DNA from: an uncultured bacterium
GTDB lineage: Bacteria; Cyanobacteriota; Vampirovibrionia; Gastranaerophilales; Gastranaerophilaceae
Assembly: GCA_905215335.1 (NCBI GenBank)
Contig: CAJMPQ010000012.1
Coordinates: 1-51,202, forward strand
Length of the DNA: 51,202 bases
Reading direction: 5' to 3'
Shown here: one piece after another, positions 1-8,294 of the stretch
How the letters are laid out: the number at the start of each line of letters is the position of its first letter
How positions within the stretch are numbered: the first letter of the stretch is position 1
Program-made: the position numbers and the translations under genes
Notes under the pieces: model-generated
Seen by the model: the letters and a program-made list of their open reading frames with translations, nothing else
Database searches by the model: none
What the model was told of the DNA's origin: nothing

Positions 1-1575
1 TGCTTCTGTGCCTTTTCCAGCTGCTGCTTCTGTACCTTTTTCTGCAGCTGCTTCTTGAGCTTTTGCTTGAGCTTTTGCTTCCAATTTTTTAGAAGCTTTA
101 TCTGAAGCATTTGCAACTTCTTGGTTAACACTCTTAAAGCCACTTGCCATTTCTTTAGTACCTTTTACTGCAGAAGTTCCAGACATAACAGCTGCACCTG
201 CTGAAGTTAAAGCACCTGCAATATTACCTTGAGCTGCATAAACTGCAGTCTTAGTTACGTTAGCAGCCATCTTACCATAGTTACCAACAGTTTCAACAGC
301 TATACCAACTTTTTGAACTGTTCCACCTGCCTGTATCATTGCTGCACCTGCAGTTGCTGTAAATGGGTTGCTTGCCATTGCTGTACCAACAGCAATCATA
401 CCTTTACCAACATACTGAGTACCTTGGCCTGCCATTACAGTATATCCTGCAATTTCATCAGCTTTATTTGCAACTTTTAAAACATCATCAGCTACAGATC
501 TATTTTGAACAACCATTTGTTGGTTTGCTTTTGCTGTTTTATTATAAGACTTAGCTGTTCTTGTTAATGTTCTAACTTTTTTATTTGTAGAAACTTGAAT
601 TTTTTTCAAGTTAACATTACTTTTACCAATTGCGGTTTGGTTTGCTTCAAGTCTTGTTGATCTATCTTGAATTAGTTGTTGAGTTTGAGTTTTTGAATCA
701 TCTGAAGTTGAAGATGAACTCATAATATTGTTCATTTGTTCAATTTCAGAATTTAAAGCTTCACTTTCAGCTGAAAGTTTTTCCATCTTTGCTGCTTCTT
801 GTTGCATTTGCTTTTCACTAGCTTTTATTTGTTTTTCACCAGCTTGCATTTGCTTTTTGAAAGTCTTTTCATCTTTTTTCATTTTAGAATTCAAAGATTT
901 CATTTCAGCTGCAGAATCTTTCATTTGAGAAGTTCCTTGTTCTGTTTGAACTGTAGCAGCCTTTGCATCATTTTGAGATTCTTTTGATGATGTTACAGAT
1001 GCATCACCATCTTGTTGTGTTGGATCATCTTTTTTCTTAGTTTGATCTGCTGCACCATTTTGCTCTGTTCCTGTTGTTCCAGAAGCTCTTTTTTGCATTT
1101 CAGATTTTACTTTACTTAATTTTTTATCAACACTATTTTCTAAAAATCTTGGAATATTTGAATCTTTTAAATCAGTTAATTCAGCTTTTAAACTATTTAA
1201 TTCAGTATCTGTAACTCCAGTTAAATTATCAAAATCATAATTACTTAAATTAATTCTTGAATCTTCTTCTTTTCCTTGAGTTTCTCTAGCTGATTGAGAA
1301 GATTGAGTATTAGAAACATTTGAAACTGATTTTGCAGTATTAGCTTGAACTACACCATTTGTAGTTTGAGCAGATTGAGTTCCTCTTGTTGCGGCAGCAG
1401 ATTTATTGCCACCTACTGAACTTACAGTATTAGCATTAGCATTAAAAATAGATCCATTCATAGTCATATGAGCTGGAACTTTTGAAGACATTGCAGTTTT
1501 GCCACTTTTATTGGTTTTCATCAATTTTAGTAGCTTTTGAATGTCTGTATTTTGATTTACATTGTTAATGCTCAC
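1..1575 (-). CDS. Large Ala/Gln-rich coiled-coil protein, C-terminus beyond the window edge
   Basis: An open frame without stops runs from a GTG at 1575 to the left edge (525 codons, C-terminus missing). The GTG is chosen because a GGAGAG ribosome site lies 8-9 nt upstream (1584-1589). The first 230 residues are Ser/Thr/Gln/Asn-rich and look disordered. Residues about 230-330 are Lys/Glu/Gln/Met-rich heptad-like coiled coil. After about residue 390 comes a Gly/Ala-rich stretch of amphipathic or weakly hydrophobic helices, followed by Ala/Lys/Glu repeats (KGTEAAA-type units) at the edge. There is no signal peptide or catalytic motif. Disorder, coiled coil and Gly/Ala helices together recall secreted translocator or filament proteins, but this is only an analogy and no function is assigned. 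The gene is divergent from fabI. Confidence 0.75.
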   Translation of the reverse strand, partial: MSINNVNQNTDIQKLLKLMKTNKSGKTAMSSKVPAHMTMNGSIFNANANTVSSVGGNKSAAATRGTQSAQTTNGVVQANTAKSVSNVSNTQSSQSARETQGKEEDSRINLSNYDFDNLTGVTDTELNSLKAELTDLKDSNIPRFLENSVDKKLSKVKSEMQKRASGTTGTEQNGAADQTKKKDDPTQQDGDASVTSSKESQNDAKAATVQTEQGTSQMKDSAAEMKSLNSKMKKDEKTFKKQMQAGEKQIKASEKQMQQEAAKMEKLSAESEALNSEIEQMNNIMSSSSTSDDSKTQTQQLIQDRSTRLEANQTAIGKSNVNLKKIQVSTNKKVRTLTRTAKSYNKTAKANQQMVVQNRSVADDVLKVANKADEIAGYTVMAGQGTQYVGKGMIAVGTAMASNPFTATAGAAMIQAGGTVQKVGIAVETVGNYGKMAANVTKTAVYAAQGNIAGALTSAGAAVMSGTSAVKGTKEMASGFKSVNQEVANASDKASKKLEAKAQAKAQEAAAEKGTEAAAGKGTEA

Positions 1576-1720
1576 TGTAAAAGCTCTCCAAAATTATACT
1601 CTCTTATATATATAAAAACTTTTAAAACTGCCTAATTTCAGCACTTTAGGTTTTATTTACAATTGTTAACAATTAACTTTAGAATAAGAAATTTGTAAAA
1701 TTTGCCATAAGATTTTATTT

Positions 1721-1749
1721 TTGATAAAATTAGTAAGTAGTTTTATATA
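1721..1749 (+). promoter_or_regulatory. Promoter of fabI
   Basis: TTGATA (1721-1726) and TATATA (1744-1749) are 17 nt apart. They lie just upstream of a TTAGGGAG ribosome site and the fabI ATG at 1771. Confidence 0.55.
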
Positions 1750-1770
1750 CGAAGTTAGGGAGATTTTAAT

Positions 1771-2580
1771 ATGGATTTAATGAAAGGTAAAAAAGGTGTT
1801 ATCTTTGGTGTTTCTAACACTCACGGTATAGCATACGGTATCGCAAAACAACTTCACGATGCTGGTGCTGAAATTGCATTTACTTATGCTGGTGAAGCAA
1901 TGGAAAAAAGAGTTAAACCTATTGCTGAAAGCATGGGAGCAAAAATCATTATGAGTTGTGATGTTACCAAAGAAGATGAAGTAAAAGCTGTATTTGATGA
2001 ATGCGAAAAAGTTTACGGAAAACTTGATTTCGTAGTTCACGCTGTTGCTTTTGCTAAAAAAGAAGATTTAATGGGAAGATTTATTGAAACTTCAAAAGAT
2101 GGTTGGGATACAGCACTTGGCGTAAGTGCATATTCACTTGTAACAATTGCTCGTCATGCTGAACCTCTTATGAATGAAGGCGGATCTATTTTCGCTCTAA
2201 CTTACTTAGGTTCAATTCTTTCTGTTCCAAGCTACAACGTAATGGGTGTTGCTAAAGCTGCATTAGAATCAACAATGAGATTCTTAGCTGTTGACCTTGG
2301 TAAAAAAGGTATCAGAGTTAACTGTATTTCAGCAGGACCAGTTAAAACTCTAGCTTCTATGGGTATCAGTGGTTTCTCTAAAATGTTAAAAGCTGCAGTT
2401 GCAAGAGCTCCTTTAGGCAGAAACGTTGCACTTGAAGAAGTTGGTAAAGCTGGTTTATATTTAGCTTCTGACCTTTCAACAGGTACTACAGGCGAAGTTA
2501 TTTATGTAGATTGCGGATGCCACTCTGCATACGCTTCAGCTGAAGAAATGGATATTCTATCAAATAATATTGAATTATAA
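1771..2580 (+). CDS. fabI: Enoyl-[acyl-carrier-protein] reductase (NADH), FabI type
   Basis: FabI catalyses the last reduction of each fatty-acid elongation round, trans-2-enoyl-ACP to acyl-ACP, in the cytosol. The 269-residue length is normal. The N-terminal Rossmann motif (GVSNTHGIAYGIAK) is the FabI variant of the short-chain dehydrogenase nucleotide site. Y145, Y155 and K162 match the two tyrosines and the lysine of the FabI active site, in the context YNVMGVAKAALE, followed by the family block ISAGPVKTLA. Start ATG 1771 follows TTAGGGAG. The gene is monocistronic, with its own promoter and a downstream terminator shared with convergent ribF. The other enoyl reductases FabK, FabL and FabV have different sequence blocks, so the call is firm. 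Confidence 0.95.
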   Translation: MDLMKGKKGVIFGVSNTHGIAYGIAKQLHDAGAEIAFTYAGEAMEKRVKPIAESMGAKIIMSCDVTKEDEVKAVFDECEKVYGKLDFVVHAVAFAKKEDLMGRFIETSKDGWDTALGVSAYSLVTIARHAEPLMNEGGSIFALTYLGSILSVPSYNVMGVAKAALESTMRFLAVDLGKKGIRVNCISAGPVKTLASMGISGFSKMLKAAVARAPLGRNVALEEVGKAGLYLASDLSTGTTGEVIYVDCGCHSAYASAEEMDILSNNIEL

Positions 2581-2607
2581 TTCATTTCAAATATAGAATA
2601 GAAAAAT

Positions 2608-2640
2608 AAAAAAGCTATTGATAATCAATAGCTTTTTTAT
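2608..2640. terminator. Bidirectional intrinsic terminator between fabI and ribF
   Basis: The stem GCTATTGA/TCAATAGC (2614-2621 and 2625-2632) has a 3-nt loop. A-runs and T-runs on either side give a U-tract on both strands, so it can end the convergent fabI and ribF transcripts. Confidence 0.85.
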
Positions 2641-2672
2641 TTTTTATAAATATTACAAAACTCAAACAAAAA

Positions 2673-3569
2673 CTATAAAGATTGAATATCTATATCAATT
2701 TGAGTTTTTAATTCATCTAAATTTGCAAACTTAATTTCAGGTCTAACCATACGAGAGAAAGAAACTTTAATATCTTTATCATATAAATTACCCTTAAAAT
2801 TAAAGATATGAGTTTCTAAAGTACAAATACCTGAATTAGATACTGTTGGAGAAACTCCAAAATTAGCTAAACCTCTATATATTTTACCAGTTCCCAAATC
2901 TACTTCAACATCATAAACACCATAAGGTGGCTCAACAATGTCTAAAGGATAAATAATATTTGCCGTTGGATAACCAATTGTAGCACCTAATTCTTTACCC
3001 TTGATTACAGTACCAGATACTGAGAATTTTCTACCAAGCATTGTATCTGCCATATATACAGAACCAGTTTTAATATATTGACGAATAGCTGTACTACTAA
3101 TAACATCACCATATATTGATTGAGGTGGAGTTGCAAAATACAAATAATCAAATTTATTTTGACAATCTGATAAGAACTTAACATTACCAGATTTATCTAC
3201 ACCAAATTGATGGTTAAAACCAGTAGAAATAGCTTTTGGTGAAAAATACTTTACTAAGACTTCTTCCAAATATTGCAAAGGTGTCATATGACATACTGAA
3301 CCGAAATCTAACTCTATAATATAATCTACACCTAGACTTTCGATAAATTTATATTTATCTTCTAGAGTTAAAATATACTTAGGCGAAACACCTTTAAAAT
3401 AGCAATAAGGATGTTCCCTAAAAGTAACAACAGCAGACTGACAACCTTCAGCTTTTGCAAATTCGACTGCGCAACTAATGACAGCTTGATGGCCTAAATG
3501 TACGCCGTCAAAAAAGCCTAATGCCAATGATAAATTCGGAATTTCTCTTAATTCTCTTACAATCTCCAT
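2673..3569 (-). CDS. ribF: Bifunctional riboflavin kinase / FAD synthetase
   Basis: RibF converts riboflavin to FMN and then FMN to FAD. The N-terminal nucleotidyltransferase half has the FFDGVHLGHQ motif near residue 20, and ISSTAIRQ lies before the flavokinase half. The C-terminal flavokinase domain includes GYPTANI and a GVY segment. Start ATG 3569 gives MEIVRELREIPN, the usual RibF N-terminus. An upstream in-frame TTG at 3587 is less likely. A promoter TTTACA-16-TATAAT (3603-3576) ends exactly 6 nt before this ATG and there is no ribosome site, so the mRNA is probably leaderless. The length (298 residues) is normal. Confidence 0.93.
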   Translation of the reverse strand: MEIVRELREIPNLSLALGFFDGVHLGHQAVISCAVEFAKAEGCQSAVVTFREHPYCYFKGVSPKYILTLEDKYKFIESLGVDYIIELDFGSVCHMTPLQYLEEVLVKYFSPKAISTGFNHQFGVDKSGNVKFLSDCQNKFDYLYFATPPQSIYGDVISSTAIRQYIKTGSVYMADTMLGRKFSVSGTVIKGKELGATIGYPTANIIYPLDIVEPPYGVYDVEVDLGTGKIYRGLANFGVSPTVSNSGICTLETHIFNFKGNLYDKDIKVSFSRMVRPEIKFANLDELKTQIDIDIQSL

Positions 3570-3575
3570 AGTATT

Positions 3576-3603
3576 ATTATATCTCAAAAATTTTAAATGT
3601 AAA
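3576..3603 (-). promoter_or_regulatory. ribF promoter, placing +1 at the start codon
   Basis: TTTACA (3603-3598), 16 nt, then TATAAT (3581-3576). Six nucleotides separate the -10 box from the ATG at 3569, so the predicted +1 is at or next to the A of the start codon. Confidence 0.55.
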
Positions 3604-3626
3604 AATTGTAACTTAATTTAATGTTT

Positions 3627-4910
3627 TTAGTTGAATAAAATACCTACAATAGTAGCGGACATATAACAAGTTAATGTACCACAAATTAAAGCTCTAACAC
3701 CTAATCTTGCAAGGTTTTTACGTTGATTTGGTGCAAGTTCACCAATACCTCCAAGTAATATCGCAATAGAACCAAAATTACCAAAACTACATAACGCAAA
3801 ACTTGCAATTAAAAAAGATTTTTGAGACAAGTGCAATGCTGGATTAGTCAAATCCATATAAGCAACCATCTCATTAAGAACAAGTTTTGTCCCCATTAAG
3901 CCACCAACAGCTGTAACTTCTTTTAAAGGCACACCCATCAAAAGTGCAAATATTGCAAATATTTTACCTAATATCATTTTCATAGATAAATGAGTTAAAT
4001 CCATGCCAATACAAGTTAAATTAAAATGAAGATATTTAACAACTAAAGATCCAATACCCGCCAAGAACCAATCAATCATCGCAACTAATGCAACCAAAGC
4101 CAAAATCATAGCTACAACATTGATTGCAACTTTCATACCTTCAGATGCACCTGCAGATATTGCATCAAAAACATTAGCATGGGTACGATTACGTTTGCTA
4201 AAAGACAATTTGAAATCTTTACTAGTTTCAGGAACACCAGTTTCCGGATACATAATTTTAGATATCACTAAAGCACCTGGGGCAGCCATAACTGAAGAAG
4301 CTAATAAATACTCCGCCGGAATCCCCATTGCAATATAAATAGGCATAATAGAACCCGAAATACAAGCCATGCTTCCTGCCATTGAAGCCAACAATTCAGA
4401 ACGAGTTAAATTAGCCAAATAAGGTTTAATCATGATCTGAGCAACAATTTGCCCTACAAAAGCACTGGCAACGTTAGATAAGGCCTCAGCACCACTAACG
4501 TCCATCAATTTATTCATGCCTTTACCTAAAACTGCAACTACTCGTTGCATAATGCCATAGTGATAAAGCATATTTACTAATATCATCATAAATACCATTG
4601 ATGAAATTAATTGAAGTGCAAAAATAGAACCACCACTTGTAAAAATCTCGGTAAACTTAGCACTCATCAATCCGCCAAAAACAAATTCACCACCTTGCTT
4701 AGCAAAAACTAATAATTTTTGAATAAACAATCCAATAGCCATAAATAATTTTTGTCCGAATGGAACCTTAAAAATAAATACGGCAAGTAAAACTTGAAGT
4801 AAAAAACCCATTCCAACTGTCTTATAGTTAATAGCCTTTTTATTATTTGACATTAAATAAGCTAAGCCAAATATAAATATAATACCCAAAATTCCGATAA
4901 ATCTACTCAT
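3627..4910 (-). CDS. nupC: Concentrative nucleoside transporter, NupC/CNT family
   Basis: This is an inner-membrane permease importing nucleosides with a cation (H+ or Na+) gradient. The 427 residues are strongly hydrophobic, with about ten membrane segments. Family blocks are visible: the gate domain around SMVFMMILVNMLYHYG, the conserved EALSNVASAFVGQ segment in the middle, then a Gly/Ser-rich MAGSMACISGS block. The C-terminal part has SFALCSFGNFGSIAILLGG. The family is well conserved; substrate range and coupling ion cannot be read from sequence. The gene lies upstream of ribF on the same strand with a 40-nt gap, but ribF has its own promoter. The region above this start contains the terminator of the preceding TPR gene, so nupC needs its own promoter. 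Confidence 0.92.
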   Translation of the reverse strand: MSRFIGILGIIFIFGLAYLMSNNKKAINYKTVGMGFLLQVLLAVFIFKVPFGQKLFMAIGLFIQKLLVFAKQGGEFVFGGLMSAKFTEIFTSGGSIFALQLISSMVFMMILVNMLYHYGIMQRVVAVLGKGMNKLMDVSGAEALSNVASAFVGQIVAQIMIKPYLANLTRSELLASMAGSMACISGSIMPIYIAMGIPAEYLLASSVMAAPGALVISKIMYPETGVPETSKDFKLSFSKRNRTHANVFDAISAGASEGMKVAINVVAMILALVALVAMIDWFLAGIGSLVVKYLHFNLTCIGMDLTHLSMKMILGKIFAIFALLMGVPLKEVTAVGGLMGTKLVLNEMVAYMDLTNPALHLSQKSFLIASFALCSFGNFGSIAILLGGIGELAPNQRKNLARLGVRALICGTLTCYMSATIVGILFN

Positions 4911-4949
4911 TATGCCTCTTCACACTCTTCACTACATTATAATTATACA

Positions 4950-4980
4950 AAAAAAAGAAGTCCAAAAGACTTCTTTTTTA
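4950..4980 (-). terminator. Intrinsic terminator after the TPR gene
   Basis: The stem GAAGTC/GACTTC (4957-4962 and 4968-4973), extended by A/T pairs, is followed by T-runs on either strand. It lies just below the stop of the TPR gene read on the minus strand. Confidence 0.8.
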
Positions 4981-5002
4981 TAAAATGTGATAAAAGTTAA
5001 TG

Positions 5003-6412
5003 TTACATCTTTGGACCAAAGAAATTCATAATTTTATCAAGCAAACCTACAGAATCTTCTTCTTCAGAAACTGAAGCTGTTAACTTGTTTAATCTTTCTT
5101 GTGCCATTTTATGATCAACCGGATCTTTTACTAATTCCAAATACTTATTGTAAACTTCAATAGCTTTTTTATTAGCTTTAATCCTTTCATAACCGCGAGC
5201 TAAGTCTTTTAAAGCACCTAAATCCTTAGAATCAACATCTACAATTTTCTCTAAATATTGAACTTGCATTTTATAATCACCAATACCTTCTCTAAATGCA
5301 GCCAATTTTCTTAATGCTTCTTTATTATTTGGATCTAATTCAACAATTCTTTCATAATATTCCGCAGCATGATTAGTTTCACCATTATCTGTTAACAATG
5401 CCGCCAATGTAAATAACAAATCAACATCATCATCTTTCATTTGAACTGCATTTAAGAATTCATTAATAGCAATATCAATATTTTTTCTTATAATATTATA
5501 TTTACCCCAATTTAAATGGGCATTATATTCATCACCTTTTTCTTCATAAACTAAAGCTCGCATTTGATAAGTTAATGGAGAATTTGGAACCATTTTATCA
5601 AATTCATCAATAAATTCTAATGCTTTATCAAACTCTTTTGCTGAATAATAATACTGAGCCTGCAATGTATAATATCTTGGAGTTTTTTTATACTCTTCAG
5701 GCAATGCTTGCAACTTACTATAAGCCTCATCTACTTTACCAATTTCTAGCATGGCTTGTATTTTCAACAACTCATCTTTTGTAAATTCTATTGTTTTTTC
5801 AGGATTTCCACTCTTCAAATAAACAGCAGCTAAAGCTTCATTTATCCTATCAGTATCAAATCCTTTTTGTTTCGCTCTCATCAATGCGTCAATTGCACTA
5901 GGATAAGCTCCATCTTTCATATAAATATCTGCAAGTTGTAAAAATATTTCTTCATGTAAATTATCATATTCTAAGATAAAATTATATTCATCAATAGCTT
6001 TTAATGTATTTCCTAATTGATTATATAAATTAGCCAAAGTTAACCTTGTCATAACAATCTGAGTTTCCTCTGAAGCATGAGATAAAGCTTTTTTAAAATC
6101 ATTTATCGCAAATTCCAATTTACCTTCCAGAGAATTTTTATTACCTCTATAAACATAATATTTATATCTGTCAGTATTTTCATATATAGACATCAATTGT
6201 TCGTAAGCCAAAGAGTTTGTCACATCTCTTTCTAAAATTTTATGATAATAATTAGCAGCCTCTTCGGTCTTCTCAAGAATTAATGCTAAATGCCCTAATC
6301 TTTCTAAAATACCTAAATCCTCAGGTGTTTGTTCAAATGCTTTTTGATATTCCAGATAAGCTTGTTCATATTGTTCATTTGCTTCAAACTGCTCTGCTAA
6401 CTGTAAACTCAT
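5003..6412 (-). CDS. Cytosolic tetratricopeptide-repeat protein
   Basis: The 469-residue protein is built almost entirely of TPR units: many 34-residue helix pairs with the W/L-G-A/Y-A-P spacing, for example near residues 15-80, 120-190 and 340-440. There is no signal peptide or membrane helix, so a soluble scaffold is expected. The C-terminal 25 residues (acidic, then DKIMNFFGPKM) leave the repeat pattern and may be a short docking tail. TPR proteins mediate protein contacts; partner and process are not visible here. It follows pth on the same strand after 74 nt and ends at a strong terminator. Confidence 0.85.
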   Translation of the reverse strand: MSLQLAEQFEANEQYEQAYLEYQKAFEQTPEDLGILERLGHLALILEKTEEAANYYHKILERDVTNSLAYEQLMSIYENTDRYKYYVYRGNKNSLEGKLEFAINDFKKALSHASEETQIVMTRLTLANLYNQLGNTLKAIDEYNFILEYDNLHEEIFLQLADIYMKDGAYPSAIDALMRAKQKGFDTDRINEALAAVYLKSGNPEKTIEFTKDELLKIQAMLEIGKVDEAYSKLQALPEEYKKTPRYYTLQAQYYYSAKEFDKALEFIDEFDKMVPNSPLTYQMRALVYEEKGDEYNAHLNWGKYNIIRKNIDIAINEFLNAVQMKDDDVDLLFTLAALLTDNGETNHAAEYYERIVELDPNNKEALRKLAAFREGIGDYKMQVQYLEKIVDVDSKDLGALKDLARGYERIKANKKAIEVYNKYLELVKDPVDHKMAQERLNKLTASVSEEEDSVGLLDKIMNFFGPKM

Positions 6413-6486
6413 TTATTTTATACTCCTTTTATAACTATATATTTGCTTTTTCAATTATAACATTAATGTTAAATATAGACAAAAAC

Positions 6487-7044
6487 TTAATTAAAGTCAT
6501 TTTGCGCCTTTTGAATACCATTATCAAAATAACACTCAATTCCGTCAATTGCTCTTGGTAATACTTGTTTCAATACCTCCAACTGCTCTTTACTAAAATT
6601 TTGCAACACAAAATTTTCAGCAGGTATCGGAGGTTGAGGGCCTATACCTACTTTCAATCTTACAATATTAGAAGTTCCTACATGCTTTATAATTGACTTA
6701 ATCCCATTGTGTCCACCATCTGAACCATTGGCTCTAAATCGCATTCTTCCGATTTCTAAAGATAAATCATCATAAACAATAATAATATCTTCTACCGGTA
6801 TCTTATAATAATTCATCACAGCAATTACGGCTTCACCTGAAAGATTCATAAACGTAGTTGGCTTAATTAACATATAATCTTCACCATTACGTTTAAATTT
6901 CGTAAGCATACATTTTAACTTTTTCTCCTCACGGAAAGTAATATTATTTTCTAAAGCCCACTTATCTAAGACCATAAAACCAACATTATGTCTTGTAAAA
7001 CAATATTTTTCACCAATATTTCCCAAGCCGACAATCAATTTCAT
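6487..7044 (-). CDS. pth: Peptidyl-tRNA hydrolase
   Basis: Pth cleaves peptidyl-tRNAs released by stalled ribosomes, recycling tRNA. Family blocks are present in order: VGLGNIGEKYCFTRHNVGFM with the catalytic His in the RHNVGF segment, KPTTFMNLSGEAV, VYDDLSLEIGRMRFR (with the conserved Asp), then GSDGGHNGIKSI. The length of 185 residues is normal. Start ATG 7044 gives MKLIVGLGN. An upstream TTG at 7062 would add six residues, but the GAAGGGA ribosome site lies inside that extension about 10 nt before the ATG, which supports the shorter form. It may share transcription with the downstream TPR gene. Confidence 0.95.
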   Translation of the reverse strand: MKLIVGLGNIGEKYCFTRHNVGFMVLDKWALENNITFREEKKLKCMLTKFKRNGEDYMLIKPTTFMNLSGEAVIAVMNYYKIPVEDIIIVYDDLSLEIGRMRFRANGSDGGHNGIKSIIKHVGTSNIVRLKVGIGPQPPIPAENFVLQNFSKEQLEVLKQVLPRAIDGIECYFDNGIQKAQNDFN

Positions 7045-7185
7045 TTTATAAAATCCCTTCAATTACAAATAATACTTATATTTAGTATTTTAACGTAAAT
7101 AAATATTACCATAATGGTATAGAAAGATTAAGCTTAACAAATTGATAAATAATAACTAAATTAAATACAAAAATGAGGTGACACA

Positions 7186-7743
7186 ATGAAACATGAATTA
7201 ACCAGTGAAAAAAGCTCACAAAAAGTAGCAAACTTCTTAGAAAAAAACTCTTTACATAAAAAAGACTTTGCTGAAATGATTGGCGTAACTCTATCATACG
7301 TTTACAATCTAATTGATGAAACTATACCATTTTCAACACGAAGTACAACACTTGAAAGAATTGCAACAGTAATGGAAATTGATCCGATTGAATTTGAAGA
7401 ATATAAAATTCCACAAGAGCCATTACTAAAAGATGATACTATAGAACTTTTAAAAAGCATGCTGCATGAAAAGAAAATGAGCGTTGTTAATTTTCTAAAA
7501 GCATTTCCTCGTAAAAAAAGAGTTGAAATTGTAGACATGCTAAGAGGAGCATATCCAATTCCGATCGATTTCAAAGAACTTGCCATGATAGGACAAATTT
7601 TAGACTTAGATAAAAATGACATATACAATATTTGGGAAGAAAGAGTAAAACAAGTACTCGAAACAAATGGAATGAATTTAAATAATAATGCGGCTTTAGT
7701 CAACGCTATGTTTGAATGTGCAAGGAAATATATAGACATCTAA
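7186..7743 (+). CDS. XRE-like helix-turn-helix regulator with two HTH-like units
   Basis: This 185-residue protein is probably a DNA-binding regulator. Residues about 12-65 form a Cro/CI-type HTH: the FAEMIGVTLSYVYNLI segment resembles the turn and recognition helix, followed by LERIATVMEIDPIEF, the usual closing helix. A second, more degenerate copy appears at about residues 85-150 and ends LAMIGQILDLDKNDIYNIW, which repeats the same closing pattern. The start ATG 7186 follows GAGGTGA with ideal spacing. The gene is alone between pth (divergent) and a terminator. The target is unknown; autoregulation is plausible but no clear operator was seen. Confidence 0.8.
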   Translation: MKHELTSEKSSQKVANFLEKNSLHKKDFAEMIGVTLSYVYNLIDETIPFSTRSTTLERIATVMEIDPIEFEEYKIPQEPLLKDDTIELLKSMLHEKKMSVVNFLKAFPRKKRVEIVDMLRGAYPIPIDFKELAMIGQILDLDKNDIYNIWEERVKQVLETNGMNLNNNAALVNAMFECARKYIDI

Positions 7744-7747
7744 AAAT

Positions 7748-7773
7748 GGGTTCACAAAAAGTGAACCTTTTTT
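7748..7773 (+). terminator. Intrinsic terminator after the XRE regulator
   Basis: The stem GGTTCAC (7749-7755) / GTGAACC (7761-7767) has loop AAAAA and is followed by TTTTTT. Confidence 0.88.
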
Positions 7774-7786
7774 ATAAAAAAAAGTG

Positions 7787-7815
7787 TTGACATTTAATTT
7801 TGTTCTTGTTAATAT
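7787..7815 (+). promoter_or_regulatory. Strong promoter of tRNA-Lys
   Basis: A perfect TTGACA (7787-7792), 17 nt, then TAATAT (7810-7815), upstream of the tRNA at 7868. It is the best sigma-70-type promoter in the window and probably also drives the downstream exporter gene. Confidence 0.8.
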
Positions 7816-7867
7816 GAGTACACACGGTGAACGAACCGGATAGCTAGGAAATATAAATAGATAATTT

Positions 7868-7940
7868 GCGCTTGTAGCTCAGCAGGTAGAGCACTCCCCT
7901 TTTAAGGGATAGGTCGCGCGTTCGAATCGCGCCAAGCGCA
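7868..7940 (+). tRNA. tRNA-Lys (anticodon TTT)
   Basis: The 73-nt cloverleaf has acceptor GCGCTTG/CAAGCGC, TA at 8-9, D-arm GCTC...GAGC, anticodon loop CTTTTAA with TTT at 7901-7903, T-arm GCGCG TTCGAAT CGCGC and discriminator A7940. The anticodon stem CTCCC/GGGAT carries a C-U mismatch at pair 27-43, as I remember it from cyanobacterial tRNA-Lys. The 3' CCA is not encoded, unlike the tRNA-Phe in this window, so CCA must be added enzymatically. Confidence 0.95.
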
Positions 7941-7972
7941 ATTTTTTATTGGAAAAATTCAGGGATTGTAAA

Positions 7973-8290
7973 ATGAGTTGGTTTTATCTATTTATTGCAG
8001 CATTATTTGAAGTAGGTTGGCCTTTTGGTTTAAAAATGGCATCAATCACACAATACAAAACACTATGGATAATCTTTGCGATTATTGCAATGACCCTCAG
8101 TGGCGTTTTTCTCTACATTGCACAAAAACATATACCAATCGGTACATCATATGCCATTTGGACAGGTATTGGAGCAGCATGCACATTTACAATTGGAGTA
8201 ATAGTCTTCAATGACACAATAAACCTTATGCGTGCATTAGGAGTATTATTTATAATAGCTGGGGTTGCTCTTTTAAAACTAGCTCATTAA
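7973..8290 (+). CDS. Small multidrug resistance family exporter, Gdx/SugE type
   Basis: The 105-residue protein has four membrane helices and probably works as a dual-topology dimer exchanging protons for a cationic substrate. The membrane-embedded Glu sits in LFEVGWPFGLKM. The segment IPIGTSYAIWTGIGA is characteristic of the SugE/Gdx (guanidinium exporter) branch rather than EmrE. Start ATG 7973 follows AGGGA with 7-nt spacing; an upstream in-frame ATG at 7949 has no ribosome site. It begins 32 nt after tRNA-Lys with no clear terminator between, so it may be read from the tRNA promoter. No guanidine riboswitch lies upstream, so a guanidinium role is inferred only from residues. Confidence 0.88.
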   Translation: MSWFYLFIAALFEVGWPFGLKMASITQYKTLWIIFAIIAMTLSGVFLYIAQKHIPIGTSYAIWTGIGAACTFTIGVIVFNDTINLMRALGVLFIIAGVALLKLAH

Positions 8291-8294
8291 TATT

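Noticed and set aside
229..987. Several short plus-strand open frames inside the edge protein
   Set aside because: They overlap a long open frame on the minus strand with ribosome site; their composition (Cys/Phe/Ser-rich) is typical of antisense reading.
7941..7972. Guanidine riboswitch before the SMR exporter
   Set aside because: Only 32 nt separate the tRNA from the start codon and no guanidine motif is present.
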